Source: Ignavibacteriae bacterium HGW-Ignavibacteriae-1 (GTDB taxonomy: Bacteria > Bacteroidota > Ignavibacteria > Kapaibacteriales > UBA2268). Taken from it: DNA of 64,000 nucleotides. A program made the position numbers and the translations under genes. Each line of letters starts with the position of its first letter. The first letter of the stretch is position 1. This document shows positions 55,642 to 64,000 of the stretch, in pieces. Below the pieces are notes generated by a model. The model had not been told where the DNA came from and made no database searches. It saw nothing but the letters and a program-made list of their open reading frames with translations. The stretch covers positions 124,001 through 188,000 of the forward strand of contig PGYU01000006.1 in NCBI GenBank assembly GCA_002839825.1. Direction: 5' to 3'.

Positions 55642-56428
55642 CTTTGGGCGGTTGCCAATTGCCTCTTTCCCAACGTATTAATTCAATATCAACACTTCCA
55701 ACATAAACATTCATTTCTGCCTTTATAGGAACTCTAGCATCGTCATCGGAGAACCAGCCCTTGAAATACCCTTTTAATCCATAAACTCCTTCCCAATCGG
55801 CTCTACCGTCGAAAAATAGCGTTTTTATAGGATACTTGACTGCGGAAATGTCAATTTTCCCCGTTTTACCATGGAAATTAAGATTTGTATAAGACAACGC
55901 TGAACCAATTAATGTCGGAACTTTAACTGTTTTCCCCAAATCTGTAAATTGTCTGGCAAAGAAAAACAATGAACATCCATCATTTACTTTTTTGTCAAAT
56001 TCGATTTTTTTCGTTTTATCTAACTTACTATCTTTCCAAAGTTCATATACAATATGCTTTTGGGGATATTTCATATCAAATTTTTCTGTTGTCCAATCAT
56101 TATCACCTTGCTTTGTACTGCCTTTGAATTGGTGCGAATGTGTCAAATTCTTCTCCATCAAAGACTCGAATACAGCATTGAGGCTTACGAAGGGAATTCC
56201 GGGGTTACTTTTCATCTCAGCTTTAGCCGAATAAACTTTTTTACCGCTGAAATCAACTTCTTCAATCGAAGTAATTGTGATATTACCTAACTTGATTCCC
56301 ATGAAAGATACTTCGTATTCGATGACCTCTCCGGGATAAAAAACATTGAGTTTTGATTGGCTTTGGGATTGAGCCGATAATATGAACATGAAAAGAAAAG
56401 CTATGAATAGGTTTTTGATGATTGTCAT
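55634..56428 (-). CDS. DUF3108 secreted protein
   Basis: A 264-aa protein with signal peptide MTIIKNLFIAFLFMFILSAQS. The DUF3108 pattern is visible: FYPGEVIEYEVSFMGIKLG near 30-48, followed by beta strands with SSL-like repeats and a C-terminal RxPIKAEMNVYVGSVDIEL. Envelope location, unknown function. Its 3' end overlaps the DUF2459 gene by eight bases on the other strand. Confidence 0.82.
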   Translation of the reverse strand: MTIIKNLFIAFLFMFILSAQSQSQSKLNVFYPGEVIEYEVSFMGIKLGNITITSIEEVDFSGKKVYSAKAEMKSNPGIPFVSLNAVFESLMEKNLTHSHQFKGSTKQGDNDWTTEKFDMKYPQKHIVYELWKDSKLDKTKKIEFDKKVNDGCSLFFFARQFTDLGKTVKVPTLIGSALSYTNLNFHGKTGKIDISAVKYPIKTLFFDGRADWEGVYGLKGYFKGWFSDDDARVPIKAEMNVYVGSVDIELIRWERGNWQPPKAN

Positions 56429-56512
56429 TATAAATTTAAATTTAGTTTCTAATATATCTAATTAGACGATATGAAACGAAAAAAGTGAAAATAATTGTAA
56501 TAAAGATAAGAA

Positions 56513-57274
56513 TTAGTTCGGGTAGAAGAAGCTATATTCGTAGATAAATTTTCTGATAACAGTACCTTGGGAGGTACTTTCAAATTCAGTTATAATGCGA
56601 CCCGCTGAGTTGTATTTATATGATTTGATATAGGTGACGCCTTCGTGGTTATAATTGATAACATCAAGTCCCGAATTTCCCGGAGTATAAACTAAACTGT
56701 CGCGAGAGAAAGAATTTCCGTTAGAGGATTTTATAGTTCGCTCGACCAAATTTCCACCGGAACTATATGTATAGCTATAATCAAAAACAACGGTGTTATT
56801 AGTTTTGATATCAGTCTCGGAACGGCTGATTATATTCCCTAAAGCATCATAAGTATAAACAGTCTCCTTGAATGGATCACCGGCTTCATTAATCGCAATT
56901 TTCTTGACGATTCTGCCATTGTTATCCAACTTATATTCATTAACTGATTGTTGCTTTTCGTTTCCTGCAGCATCAAATTCTATAAAAATTTCTTTACTTT
57001 CGTTATTGCTGGTATAGGAATATGAAGATTTATTTTTGATAATGCCAACTTCGTTGTATTCTTCATTGAATGTCAATCTGCCGCTTTTGTCAAACTCTTG
57101 AAACATTACAACAGATTTTTTTTGATTTGTAGTAACGTCAACCTGCCATTTGGTAATAGATTTCAAAACCTTTTGGTTTTCGTAGTTGATTATAGGGCTG
57201 CCCATATCCGAACAAGCACTGATTAGAACAAGCAGCGCCAAAAATCCGAGTGATATGTTTGCAAATCTTAACAT
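56513..57274 (-). CDS. Lipoprotein with Rhs/YD-like repeats
   Basis: A 253-aa protein. The lipobox LISAC puts acylated Cys21 at the mature N-terminus. The body is made of short beta-hairpin repeats of the YTYDALGNIISRS, YSYTYSSGGNLVERT, YKYNSAGRIITEF type, as in YD/Rhs proteins, but with only about six units, far fewer than toxins. Probably an outer-membrane-associated structural lipoprotein. Start at 57274 is supported by the signal peptide. Confidence 0.72.
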   Translation of the reverse strand: MLRFANISLGFLALLVLISACSDMGSPIINYENQKVLKSITKWQVDVTTNQKKSVVMFQEFDKSGRLTFNEEYNEVGIIKNKSSYSYTSNNESKEIFIEFDAAGNEKQQSVNEYKLDNNGRIVKKIAINEAGDPFKETVYTYDALGNIISRSETDIKTNNTVVFDYSYTYSSGGNLVERTIKSSNGNSFSRDSLVYTPGNSGLDVINYNHEGVTYIKSYKYNSAGRIITEFESTSQGTVIRKFIYEYSFFYPN

Positions 57275-57492
57275 TTTTCCAATTACAACTATACAACTTT
57301 TATAAAAATAACAAAAAATTTGGTTAATTCAAAACTATTTCTTTATGTTTTACACGATTTTGTTAAATTTAATTTTATTATTACATAAATTTTATTATTT
57401 TTGATTTGAAACAGCTAACTTAAAGTCACTTCATATCTGCATTTTTGTAAGCAAATGATGTTTTAACAGTTAATATTCTAAGATAAGTGTTT

Positions 57493-57509
57493 TTGGCATG
57501 TAATTTGTT
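57493..57509 (+). promoter_or_regulatory. Sigma-54-like promoter candidate upstream of the barrel gene
   Basis: TTGGCATG-TAAT-TTGTT resembles the -24/-12 pattern TTGGCACG-N4-TTGCW with one mismatch in each element and correct spacing; 35 bp to the ATG. The 269-bp gap otherwise is AT-rich. Confidence 0.3.
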
Positions 57510-57543
57510 CTATCATTAAAATACATTTTTAGAGGTAAAAAAT

Positions 57544-58590
57544 ATGAGATTTCTTATAGTATTTTTGATGTTTGTTGTGACTGGAACTGCTATTTCGTTC
57601 AGTCAGCCCATGGTTCCTATACCGGAACAGCTAACTAAATCACAGTTAGAAGTTTACGAAGATTCGCAGGAACTGTTCACACTCAAATTACTTGATTTGT
57701 ATAACACTAGTGTAATCTATCACACGCAGTTGTCATTAATAGGTGACGACCCTGATCAAGTAATTGAAGATAAATTAGCAGCTCAAAGAATCACTAAACT
57801 CTCGCCGCCAACCAACGATGAAGTTCGCGACCAAGATTATAGAACCCTTCAAAAATATCAATATATTGCTAAAGTGTTGGGTGAGCGTATTATTTCTTTA
57901 GGACAATCAAGCAGACCTACTTGGGAAGACAATGTGAAGCGAGTTAAGTATCTTGACTCGCTCTATGATACTAACTTGACTTTATTGCAACAACAATACA
58001 TGAATGATTGTCGCGACATGACTACCATTGTTTCTGTTGCAGCTACCGGAAACGTTTTTATATCTAACGGTGGAGACAACGTCAGAAACGACCCCGGATT
58101 GGGTGTCAAAGGTACTGTCAATATCAATAGACTTTTCGGATTTTGGCCCTCAGTTGATTTTTGGTACGAATATCAAGCACCAAATTTCTATACTCAATAT
58201 GATATGGGCGAATTTGAATTCAAGGACAAATGGAATGCTGATATACATGCTGTAGGTTTGGGTGTGAAATTGCCTGTTGGAGTGTCCGATAAATTAGTCC
58301 ATGGGTTAAATCTCTCGGCAGGGTATTTCTGGAGTGAAGGTTATGCAATTAATCGCCCATATGGTTCATTTGTTTGGGAAGGTTTCAATGCCAATATCGA
58401 ATATTTCTTTGGTGTACCGAGCTGCAGATTCCCTTTTGAACTTTATTTCGATTTTTCCTTATATAGCTCCTTCAATAAAAATCTTGTCTTTCTTACTAAT
58501 GTACCGAGGTATGATAATTTAGATATTGGAAACACTCATCTTGCCTTTTCAGTCGGAATCAGGTATAACTTTTTGCGATCAGCATTTTAA
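57544..58590 (+). CDS. Secreted barrel-like protein
   Basis: A 348-aa protein with signal peptide MRFLIVFLMFVVTGTAISFSQ. The first half (about 25-175) is helical, with charged heptads. The second half (about 180-348) is a run of amphipathic strands ending FSVGIRYNFLRSAF, like an outer-membrane barrel. I recognise no family. AGAGG lies about 8 bp before the ATG. It is 19 bp ahead of the LRR protein, so the two probably form an operon. Confidence 0.7.
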   Translation: MRFLIVFLMFVVTGTAISFSQPMVPIPEQLTKSQLEVYEDSQELFTLKLLDLYNTSVIYHTQLSLIGDDPDQVIEDKLAAQRITKLSPPTNDEVRDQDYRTLQKYQYIAKVLGERIISLGQSSRPTWEDNVKRVKYLDSLYDTNLTLLQQQYMNDCRDMTTIVSVAATGNVFISNGGDNVRNDPGLGVKGTVNINRLFGFWPSVDFWYEYQAPNFYTQYDMGEFEFKDKWNADIHAVGLGVKLPVGVSDKLVHGLNLSAGYFWSEGYAINRPYGSFVWEGFNANIEYFFGVPSCRFPFELYFDFSLYSSFNKNLVFLTNVPRYDNLDIGNTHLAFSVGIRYNFLRSAF

Positions 58591-58609
58591 TAATTAATAT
58601 GGATATACT

Positions 58610-59527
58610 ATGAAACAGTCAATTATATACCTAATCTTTTCGCTTCTGATTTTGTCATTCTCGCCGTTTGATGCGATATCTCAGGGCACACCCTTTGAGA
58701 AAGGAAAGCGTGACATTAAACTCGGTATTACTTATCGGGAAGCCGGAGATTTCGTAAATGCAAAAAAATTCATTGACATGGGTTTGAACCTCGTTGATAT
58801 TAACAACAGTTTTGATTCACGGTATTGGACAGCCGTTGGATATGAGTATTTGGGTTATGTCTATCGTGATAATGGGCAAAAAGCCAAAGCTGATGATTAT
58901 TTTCGATTTGCCAGAGATATCTATAGAAGGATAATTTCCCAAAGTGACGGCAGCCAAGTAGCAATAGACAAAGTGATTGCGAATCTTGATGTTGTACTCA
59001 CTCAAGAAGTTACTCCGGGTCCTTCGTGGAAAGTTGTAGCTCCATCAGTCGAGAGGGGAACTATAATGAATGTGACGAATAAGAAATTGTCAACCTTGCC
59101 TCAGGATATGCCTGACAATTTAACGAGTATAGTTCTTGCTAAAAATAAATTTGTTGAGTTCCCTTCGGGGCTTGATGATTATGAAAATTTAGAATATCTG
59201 GATCTATCAGACAACAGAATTCAACGCATAACTTCTGCTATTGGTAAATTAACTCAATTGCATTATCTGGACATGAGCTATAATCGTTTAGCAGAAATTG
59301 ACAAAGACATTGCGAAGCTGCAAAACCTCAGAGAATTGAACCTGAGCAACAACAGATTGAAGATTATCCCTGCTTCACTATGCGAATTAAAGGGGCTGAG
59401 GTTGCTGAATTTAGAAGGTAACAGCCTTTCCTATGAAGACGTAATGAATTTAGTTCGTTGTTTACCCGGTACAAATATCAAATTTGATGAATATGAGAAA
59501 GTAGAAGAAACCGTTGGATTTGAATAA
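58610..59527 (+). CDS. TPR plus leucine-rich-repeat secreted protein
   Basis: A 305-aa protein with a signal peptide (MKQSIIYLIFSLLILSFSPF). An all-helical TPR-like part with GYVYRDNGQKAKADDYF sits at about 30-130. It is followed by five leucine-rich repeats (about 165-275, LEYLDLSDNRIQRI, LHYLDMSYNRLAEI, LRELNLSNNRLKII). No sorting domain. Likely a protein-binding envelope component; partner unknown. It converges with the DUF4397 operon 25 bp away. Confidence 0.8.
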   Translation: MKQSIIYLIFSLLILSFSPFDAISQGTPFEKGKRDIKLGITYREAGDFVNAKKFIDMGLNLVDINNSFDSRYWTAVGYEYLGYVYRDNGQKAKADDYFRFARDIYRRIISQSDGSQVAIDKVIANLDVVLTQEVTPGPSWKVVAPSVERGTIMNVTNKKLSTLPQDMPDNLTSIVLAKNKFVEFPSGLDDYENLEYLDLSDNRIQRITSAIGKLTQLHYLDMSYNRLAEIDKDIAKLQNLRELNLSNNRLKIIPASLCELKGLRLLNLEGNSLSYEDVMNLVRCLPGTNIKFDEYEKVEETVGFE

Positions 59528-59552
59528 ATCGGAATTGTAAATACGATGATTA

Positions 59553-60263
59553 TTAATCGCTTTTGTTGATACTGATTAATTGTAAAAAAATATTATTTAA
59601 AGCATCTGTTAAATAGCCCTTGGAAATTAAATCATAATTTATTCCCGGGGCTATTTTTATATTTTCTGTGGCAATTTCATTTCCTGCTCCATCGCGAATC
59701 TTTACAAGATAATCTCCGCTTTGGATTTTAATGAATTCTGAATAGCTCGAATATGCAATTGATTGCTCGTGATTGTTCAAACCGATGAGCGAAAAGGTTA
59801 ATTCGCTCATGCCGTCAGTGAAATTCATCAATCTAACGCCCGACGAACCCGTTTGCAATGTTTCCAATTCATCTTCAATCAATGCAGTTAATGCTAAACT
59901 ACCTCGCCCGTAGGATATAAGCGAATAATGCTTATCTTTGGTGAGCAAGTATGCTTGATTGGCAATGACTTGATTTCGATTTATGGATTTGATGCGGATA
60001 AAAGAATTTCCGGCGTGAAATTTTTGATAAAGTGATGAATCCGAACCGGAATAATAGGCAATAGTGCTAATCTTAATGTCATTGCTTTCCAATTCGATTT
60101 CGGGATGGTCAGGCAAAGCGTTAATAATTCTCACAAACGAAGAGTTTTCGGGAGTAATTTCTTTGGGAGTCGTAATATCGGGGACACATTCACAACCACC
60201 AATAGCTATAACTGACAAAGCTAAAAAGGTTGCGAATGCGCCGTATAAAAATCTATGTATCAC
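59553..60263 (-). CDS. DUF4397 lipoprotein
   Basis: A 236-aa protein starting at a GTG that overlaps the anti-sigma stop (GTGA), implying translational coupling. Lipobox IAIGGC gives acylated Cys24. Two DUF4397-type beta domains follow, each with VRIINALPDHPEIEL or VRLMNFTDGMSELTF. Last gene of the propeller-sigma-anti-sigma operon, so its likely job is within the same envelope signalling system. Confidence 0.82.
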   Translation of the reverse strand: MIHRFLYGAFATFLALSVIAIGGCECVPDITTPKEITPENSSFVRIINALPDHPEIELESNDIKISTIAYYSGSDSSLYQKFHAGNSFIRIKSINRNQVIANQAYLLTKDKHYSLISYGRGSLALTALIEDELETLQTGSSGVRLMNFTDGMSELTFSLIGLNNHEQSIAYSSYSEFIKIQSGDYLVKIRDGAGNEIATENIKIAPGINYDLISKGYLTDALNNIFLQLISINKSD

Positions 60264-61567
60264 AATCCTATTGTGACTCCGCTTGTAAATCCAATTTTGC
60301 GTGAATTATGAATATTGCCATTTACATTGTAAAATAAATATCCTACTTCAGCACCTAAGTTCAAATTAACTGTAGAAAATACATTCAAAACAACACCGCC
60401 TTGGAGCTTGCCAATCGGTCCAACACTTGTCCCACCGGCACTAACTTGCGCGTAAGGATAGAAAATATGTGACACTAAAACATCTTTAAAGGTCATTCGA
60501 TAACTTGCAGCGACCCAAATCAATTCAGGGCTTTGTAAATAATGCAATCCATCGGATGTCTTAAAATCTTGATTGAAACTTTCCATGCCAACGACTAAAC
60601 CAAATGTACTAAAATCATTAATGGAATACAAAAATGCACCTGACCAGCTTCCATTAGGACTTTGCAAGTTAGAATTTTCAAATGATGGCGAAGTGAAAGG
60701 TGATTGTAACATGCTAACTTGAATTTGAACTTTACTACCAATCATCGAATTTGCCGAAATCAATTGGAAATTGCTCAATCCGCCATTCATCGAAATCGAA
60801 TTGCCAAATTGTGATGAAGTATTTGAATTATGACTCGAACCGAACATCGCATTTCTTGCAAAATTCTTGTCAGATTGAATCCTGGAGCCTTCTATTTGAT
60901 TATTCATGCCCGAATTTCTGCTATTTTGCAAATTCCCCGAAGCCAAATCATAATCATTTTGGCTGCTTTGATTGCTCAATCCTGAGTTTGAATTAGCTCG
61001 CGAATTGTAAAAACTGTTTGCATTATTTCGGTTTGCATTATTAGAACTGCCCGAAAAAGCGGAATTACCCGACGCATCATTATTGGCGGAATTCCCGGTA
61101 GAATTGCTACCGTTTGCAGCTACATCGTCATCATCGCTATATGATGACATCATCGGAATATTATTTGATGATTTGCCAATAGCAGAGTTCCCGTTTGCGG
61201 ATGCTAATTGCGATTCGAGGTCTTGATTTTTTTGATATTCGAGCAAACCCCAACCCAATGCACCGAAGAACAGTAGCAAGAGCACAGCAGGAGCGAACCT
61301 ATTCAAGAAACGCTTGATGCTGCTGGTTGGCGATTGCACTGTATTTGCCGGAATAGCCATTCCGAGCCCTGCAAATATTGCATTTGTAACATGGATTGGT
61401 GGAGCAATTTGCGACATATCCTCTTGAGCAGCAAGGTGCATTTTGAACTGCGAATTGAACTCGTGCCTCAAATCATCACTTTGGGACAGCAATGCGAACA
61501 TAGCCTGCTCGTTCGTGCTGTCTAAGCCACCGTCAATGTAATCGTGTATCATTTTTGCATAAGACAT
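60260..61567 (-). CDS. Anti-sigma factor fused to outer-membrane barrel
   Basis: 435 aa. Residues 1-55 read as an anti-sigma domain (YIDGGLDSTNEQAMFALLSQ, DDLRHEF), without the zinc-binding HxxxCxxC of ZAS proteins. One membrane helix (about 91-109) follows Lys/Arg flanking residues. A long Asn/Ser/Gly-rich, disordered linker (about 111-262) leads to a C-terminal barrel-like region (263-435, VNLNLGAEVGYLFYNV and similar strands). The linker could reach about 50 nm if fully extended, more than the width of the periplasm. The layout resembles the dual-membrane-spanning anti-sigma factors described in Bacteroides thetaiotaomicron. It lies 20 bp after the ECF sigma gene. Confidence 0.8.
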   Translation of the reverse strand: MSYAKMIHDYIDGGLDSTNEQAMFALLSQSDDLRHEFNSQFKMHLAAQEDMSQIAPPIHVTNAIFAGLGMAIPANTVQSPTSSIKRFLNRFAPAVLLLLFFGALGWGLLEYQKNQDLESQLASANGNSAIGKSSNNIPMMSSYSDDDDVAANGSNSTGNSANNDASGNSAFSGSSNNANRNNANSFYNSRANSNSGLSNQSSQNDYDLASGNLQNSRNSGMNNQIEGSRIQSDKNFARNAMFGSSHNSNTSSQFGNSISMNGGLSNFQLISANSMIGSKVQIQVSMLQSPFTSPSFENSNLQSPNGSWSGAFLYSINDFSTFGLVVGMESFNQDFKTSDGLHYLQSPELIWVAASYRMTFKDVLVSHIFYPYAQVSAGGTSVGPIGKLQGGVVLNVFSTVNLNLGAEVGYLFYNVNGNIHNSRKIGFTSGVTIGL

Positions 61568-61587
61568 TGTAAACTCACTATATATAA

Positions 61588-62157
61588 TTATTTATTAAAT
61601 TCATATTCATCGAAATACTTCTGTAAAATCACTTTGATTCTCTCTTTCGCTCTCCAAACTCTACTTCTTACCGTTGCGGCTTTCTCGCCGACAATTTCTG
61701 CAATCTCTTCATATTCCAATCCATCATACATTCTAAGTATAAAAACTTCTTTATATTCAATTTCTAACATATTTGATGCTTTGTCCAGCAGTTCTTTCAA
61801 TTCATACCTTTCATATTCTGAACGCTCTTCAACCATTATTGCTTCAACTAAGGGCACATGGTTTTTCTTGTCTCTGATTTGATTCAGGCATAAATTTCTT
61901 GCAATTGTCAACAAAAAGTTCTGCAAATTTCCGTAGTAATGATTTTTGTTTATCGAATTATAAAACCTTATGAACACATCCTGAAAAACATCGTTAGCTT
62001 CTTCTACATTGTAACTTAGTATCTTTTTGCAATAGGCATAAACCCTTCGTGAATATCGTTCGTAAATTTCAGCAAATGCAGCGTCCTTATGCTTTGTTGA
62101 AAACAACAAGCTTATGAGTTCAGGATCTTCCATTTGTTTGAAATTCATTTTCATCAT
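61588..62157 (-). CDS. ECF RNA polymerase sigma factor
   Basis: A 189-aa sigma-70 family factor with region 2 (AFAEIYERYSRRVYAYCKKIL ... DVFQDVFIRFY, about 28-72) and region 4 (LEYEEIAEIVGEKAATVRSRVWRAKERI, about 142-169), joined by a short linker; regions 1.1 and 3 are absent, as in ECF factors. It overlaps the propeller gene by four bases (ATGA). The start codon could be Met1, 2 or 4. Released from the adjacent anti-sigma factor, it would direct polymerase to envelope-response genes. Confidence 0.95.
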   Translation of the reverse strand: MMKMNFKQMEDPELISLLFSTKHKDAAFAEIYERYSRRVYAYCKKILSYNVEEANDVFQDVFIRFYNSINKNHYYGNLQNFLLTIARNLCLNQIRDKKNHVPLVEAIMVEERSEYERYELKELLDKASNMLEIEYKEVFILRMYDGLEYEEIAEIVGEKAATVRSRVWRAKERIKVILQKYFDEYEFNK

Positions 62158-63290
62158 TTACCTTGAGATTGCCAAAAACCTTTTATTACCGAATTCGCTA
62201 ACACGTACGTTGTCTCTTTGTTTACTAAAGTACCGTCATAACTGATATTTGTCAAAAAGAGTGTCGAATAGCTAACTTTATCATATTTCGTTTGTAAATT
62301 GTACATTATACTTTTTCCGTTCGATAACCAAGTTGGTGATTTCGCCGATTCCCCATCGAACACATCCGTTATACGCGAAAATCTGTAATCATCGTCCAAA
62401 ATGTCAATCACCCAAATGTTACCGTCTTTACCCGACAGTGCCACAAAGTTTCCATCGGCTGAAATCGCAGGATCGGACGAACCTATCAAAGGTGATTCGA
62501 TAACGATTTCACGAATATTTCCGGAACTTATGTCAATGATTTTCAGCGTTTCTGCACCATTATTGCTAACCGATATTACAATACGCGTGTTGTCCGAGAA
62601 CCATTCGGGATGAATTTCACCGCGTTCGACCAAAGTATCTGAAATAATTGTCTGAAATATAACTTGAGTCGAGCCGGTTTCTTCTGTATTAACCACTTTC
62701 AGCACCACATCACCATTTGTCTCTTTTTTGAAATATGCAATCATCTTCGAATTTGGCGAAAACGCCGGAATCGTGTTGCTCGTAATATTGTCGTCAATTA
62801 AGTCGAAAATGTACGCTCCGTCATATTTGCTGATAAACAATCTCTTTTGTCCGCCGTTGAAAGCAATTTTCTTTCCATCCGGCGACATTATAGGATAGTT
62901 AATATCGAATAATGAACTCTCTTCGGCTACTTTCTGAAAATTCTTTCCTTCCGAATCAACCGAATATAAAATTTTATTACCGGAAATTGTATCCCGAGAT
63001 AGGACTGCCATATATCCGTTAGTAGAAGGCGCCGAGAATATCAGACCATTTTTGACCAAAGCCAACATTGCTGTGCCGTCATACTTGATACTATAAACGT
63101 ACGGTTCATCGGTATTGCCGGGCAATGATGTGAAGTAAATTCGATTTTCAGGATTTCCACCTGTATCGCCAATATCGCAAACATCGCAACTCATCAGCAC
63201 CATTACAATCAACATTGCAAGAAACAACCACCATGTCAAAGAACATAGCAAAGCATTTTTACAAATTTTATAATCTTTTTTAAATAACAT
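62154..63290 (-). CDS. TolB-like beta-propeller lipoprotein
   Basis: The track ORF begins at a TTG (63335). I prefer the ATG at 63290, giving MLFKKDYKICKN and a hydrophobic stretch ending in the lipobox LMSC (Cys35 of 378 aa). The rest is a WD40/TolB-type propeller: repeated PIMSPDGKKIAF, PAFSPNSKMIAYF, PEWFSDNTRIVIS, PAISADGNFVALS, PTWLSNGKSIMY. Such lipoproteins often bind other proteins or act as sensor domains. First gene of the ECF operon; folP lies 51 bp upstream on the same strand. Confidence 0.85.
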   Translation of the reverse strand: MLFKKDYKICKNALLCSLTWWLFLAMLIVMVLMSCDVCDIGDTGGNPENRIYFTSLPGNTDEPYVYSIKYDGTAMLALVKNGLIFSAPSTNGYMAVLSRDTISGNKILYSVDSEGKNFQKVAEESSLFDINYPIMSPDGKKIAFNGGQKRLFISKYDGAYIFDLIDDNITSNTIPAFSPNSKMIAYFKKETNGDVVLKVVNTEETGSTQVIFQTIISDTLVERGEIHPEWFSDNTRIVISVSNNGAETLKIIDISSGNIREIVIESPLIGSSDPAISADGNFVALSGKDGNIWVIDILDDDYRFSRITDVFDGESAKSPTWLSNGKSIMYNLQTKYDKVSYSTLFLTNISYDGTLVNKETTYVLANSVIKGFWQSQGK

Positions 63291-63341
63291 ACCTTCTCTA
63301 TATATAAAGACACAACAATGGCAAAAAAATCTCAAATTATT

Positions 63342-64000
63342 TTAAAAAAATTCATTTTTTATCATTTTTAGTTGAATTGCGAGCTCGAAATTGTGAATTC
63401 TGATGTATTCGATGTTGTTTCGAAGCAATAGTGAATGCAGCAAAATCGTTGCTACGTCACGCTCTGCAGGAGATACGATTCCGGTTAGTTGCCCAAGAAA
63501 AGATTTTCTGGAGATACCTAATAAAATTGGGCGATTTAGTTCGCCGAATTCATCAATATTGCGAATTAGTTCGATATTTTGTTCGTAATTTTTCCCAAAT
63601 CCGATTCCCGGATCAATTATAATTTCATTGACGCCACTTTTTTCAGCTGTTTGAATTCTGAGCTGCAGAAATTCTTTCACTTCCGCAACTACATTTGTGT
63701 ATTTTGCATTCATTTGCATCGTGCGTGGGGGAGAAGGCGTGTGCATCAATATTATCGGCACTTTTAGCTTTGCAACTGTCTCGAACATTCTGCTATCGAA
63801 AGTTCCTGCTGAAATGTCATTGACAATATTTGCACCTGCTTTGACCGCCTCGAATGCAACTGCCGATTTATAAGTATCAATGGATAACGAAATATTTGCA
63901 TTGTGGCGCCTGATTCCTTTTATTATCGGAATCACACGGTCCATTTCCTCTTGCTCGCTGACAGGTTCTGAGCCCGGGCGAGTGCTTTCGCCACCAATAT
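63342..64000 (-). CDS. folP: Dihydropteroate synthase, 5' truncated by window edge
   Basis: Makes 7,8-dihydropteroate from pABA and the pterin pyrophosphate in folate synthesis. The track ORF (63944) starts at an internal Met; the frame is open to the window end and reads IGGESTRPGSEPVS upstream, the FolP metal-binding loop. Downstream motifs LSIDTYKSAVAFEAVKAGAN, IVNDISAG, PIILMHTP and DPGIGFGK are all present. The N-terminal 50 or so residues are outside the window. It shares direction with the ECF operon. Confidence 0.95.
   Translation of the reverse strand, partial: IGGESTRPGSEPVSEQEEMDRVIPIIKGIRRHNANISLSIDTYKSAVAFEAVKAGANIVNDISAGTFDSRMFETVAKLKVPIILMHTPSPPRTMQMNAKYTNVVAEVKEFLQLRIQTAEKSGVNEIIIDPGIGFGKNYEQNIELIRNIDEFGELNRPILLGISRKSFLGQLTGIVSPAERDVATILLHSLLLRNNIEYIRIHNFELAIQLKMIKNEFF

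Overview
The window reads as chromosomal DNA of an AT-rich, Gram-negative member of the Bacteroidota/Chlorobi (FCB) superphylum, most likely the Kapabacteria/Ignavibacteria side. The evidence is indirect but consistent. Five large secreted proteins end in a type IX secretion (T9SS) type A sorting domain. There are several lipoproteins and outer-membrane barrels, DUF1573 and DUF4397 proteins, a few Bacteroidetes-type TAnnTTTG promoter candidates and A-rich leaders with only occasional Shine-Dalgarno sites. No phage, plasmid, IS element, CRISPR array or rRNA was seen. Gene density is high and almost every gene is intact.

Layout. 1-785: 5'-truncated HNH-like protein, a 9-bp-period repeat and a shared terminator. 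786-4275 (-): sugar nucleotidyltransferase-metK-ahcY operon. 4378-6768 (-): LysM lytic transglycosylase. 6839-9315 (-): znuA-znuC-znuB zinc uptake. 9498-11180 (+): short secreted-protein remnant, OmpR-type response regulator, MazG-like and DksA/TraR-like proteins. 11185-11895 (-): DUF1573 protein. 12034-18598 (+): T9SS protein, barrel, pbpC, engB, gmhA, followed by tRNA-Thr(TGT). 18814-23190 (-): large T9SS protein and a barrel protein. 23441-28728 (-): lon, GlcNAc-kinase-like, rRNA methyltransferase, alkyladenine glycosylase. 28879-32929 (+): tandem sialidase-like T9SS paralogues with duplicated terminators. 33007-39053 (-): peptide transporter and the operon dnaX-bcp-tatD(fusion)-upp. 39210-44714: UmuD-like protein, DUF58 protein, O-methyltransferase (-) and ppdK. 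45019-51312 (+): 2097-aa beta-helix/Ig T9SS protein. 51478-55641 (+): lepA, lepB, a second divergent signal peptidase and a DUF2459 protein. 55634-57274 (-): DUF3108 protein and a lipoprotein. 57544-59527 (+): barrel and LRR proteins. 59553-63290 (-): propeller lipoprotein, ECF sigma factor, anti-sigma factor fused to an outer-membrane barrel, DUF4397 lipoprotein. 63342-64000 (-): folP, truncated by the window edge.

How it fits together. Housekeeping functions (methyl cycle, proteolysis, replication, translation, cell wall, nucleotide salvage) alternate with envelope biogenesis and T9SS cargo. Two signal peptidases and a large beta-helix protein sit together. The most system-like locus is the four-gene sigma/anti-sigma operon at 59.5-63.3 kb. 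Its anti-sigma factor appears to run from the cytoplasm, through the inner membrane and a disordered Asn/Ser linker, to an outer-membrane barrel, with two lipoproteins as likely envelope partners. Two other notable points are a TatD nuclease continuing in frame into a signal peptide plus outer-membrane barrel, with a good internal ribosome site at the junction, and a nine-A slippery run in dnaX placed where slippage in either direction meets a stop within a few codons.
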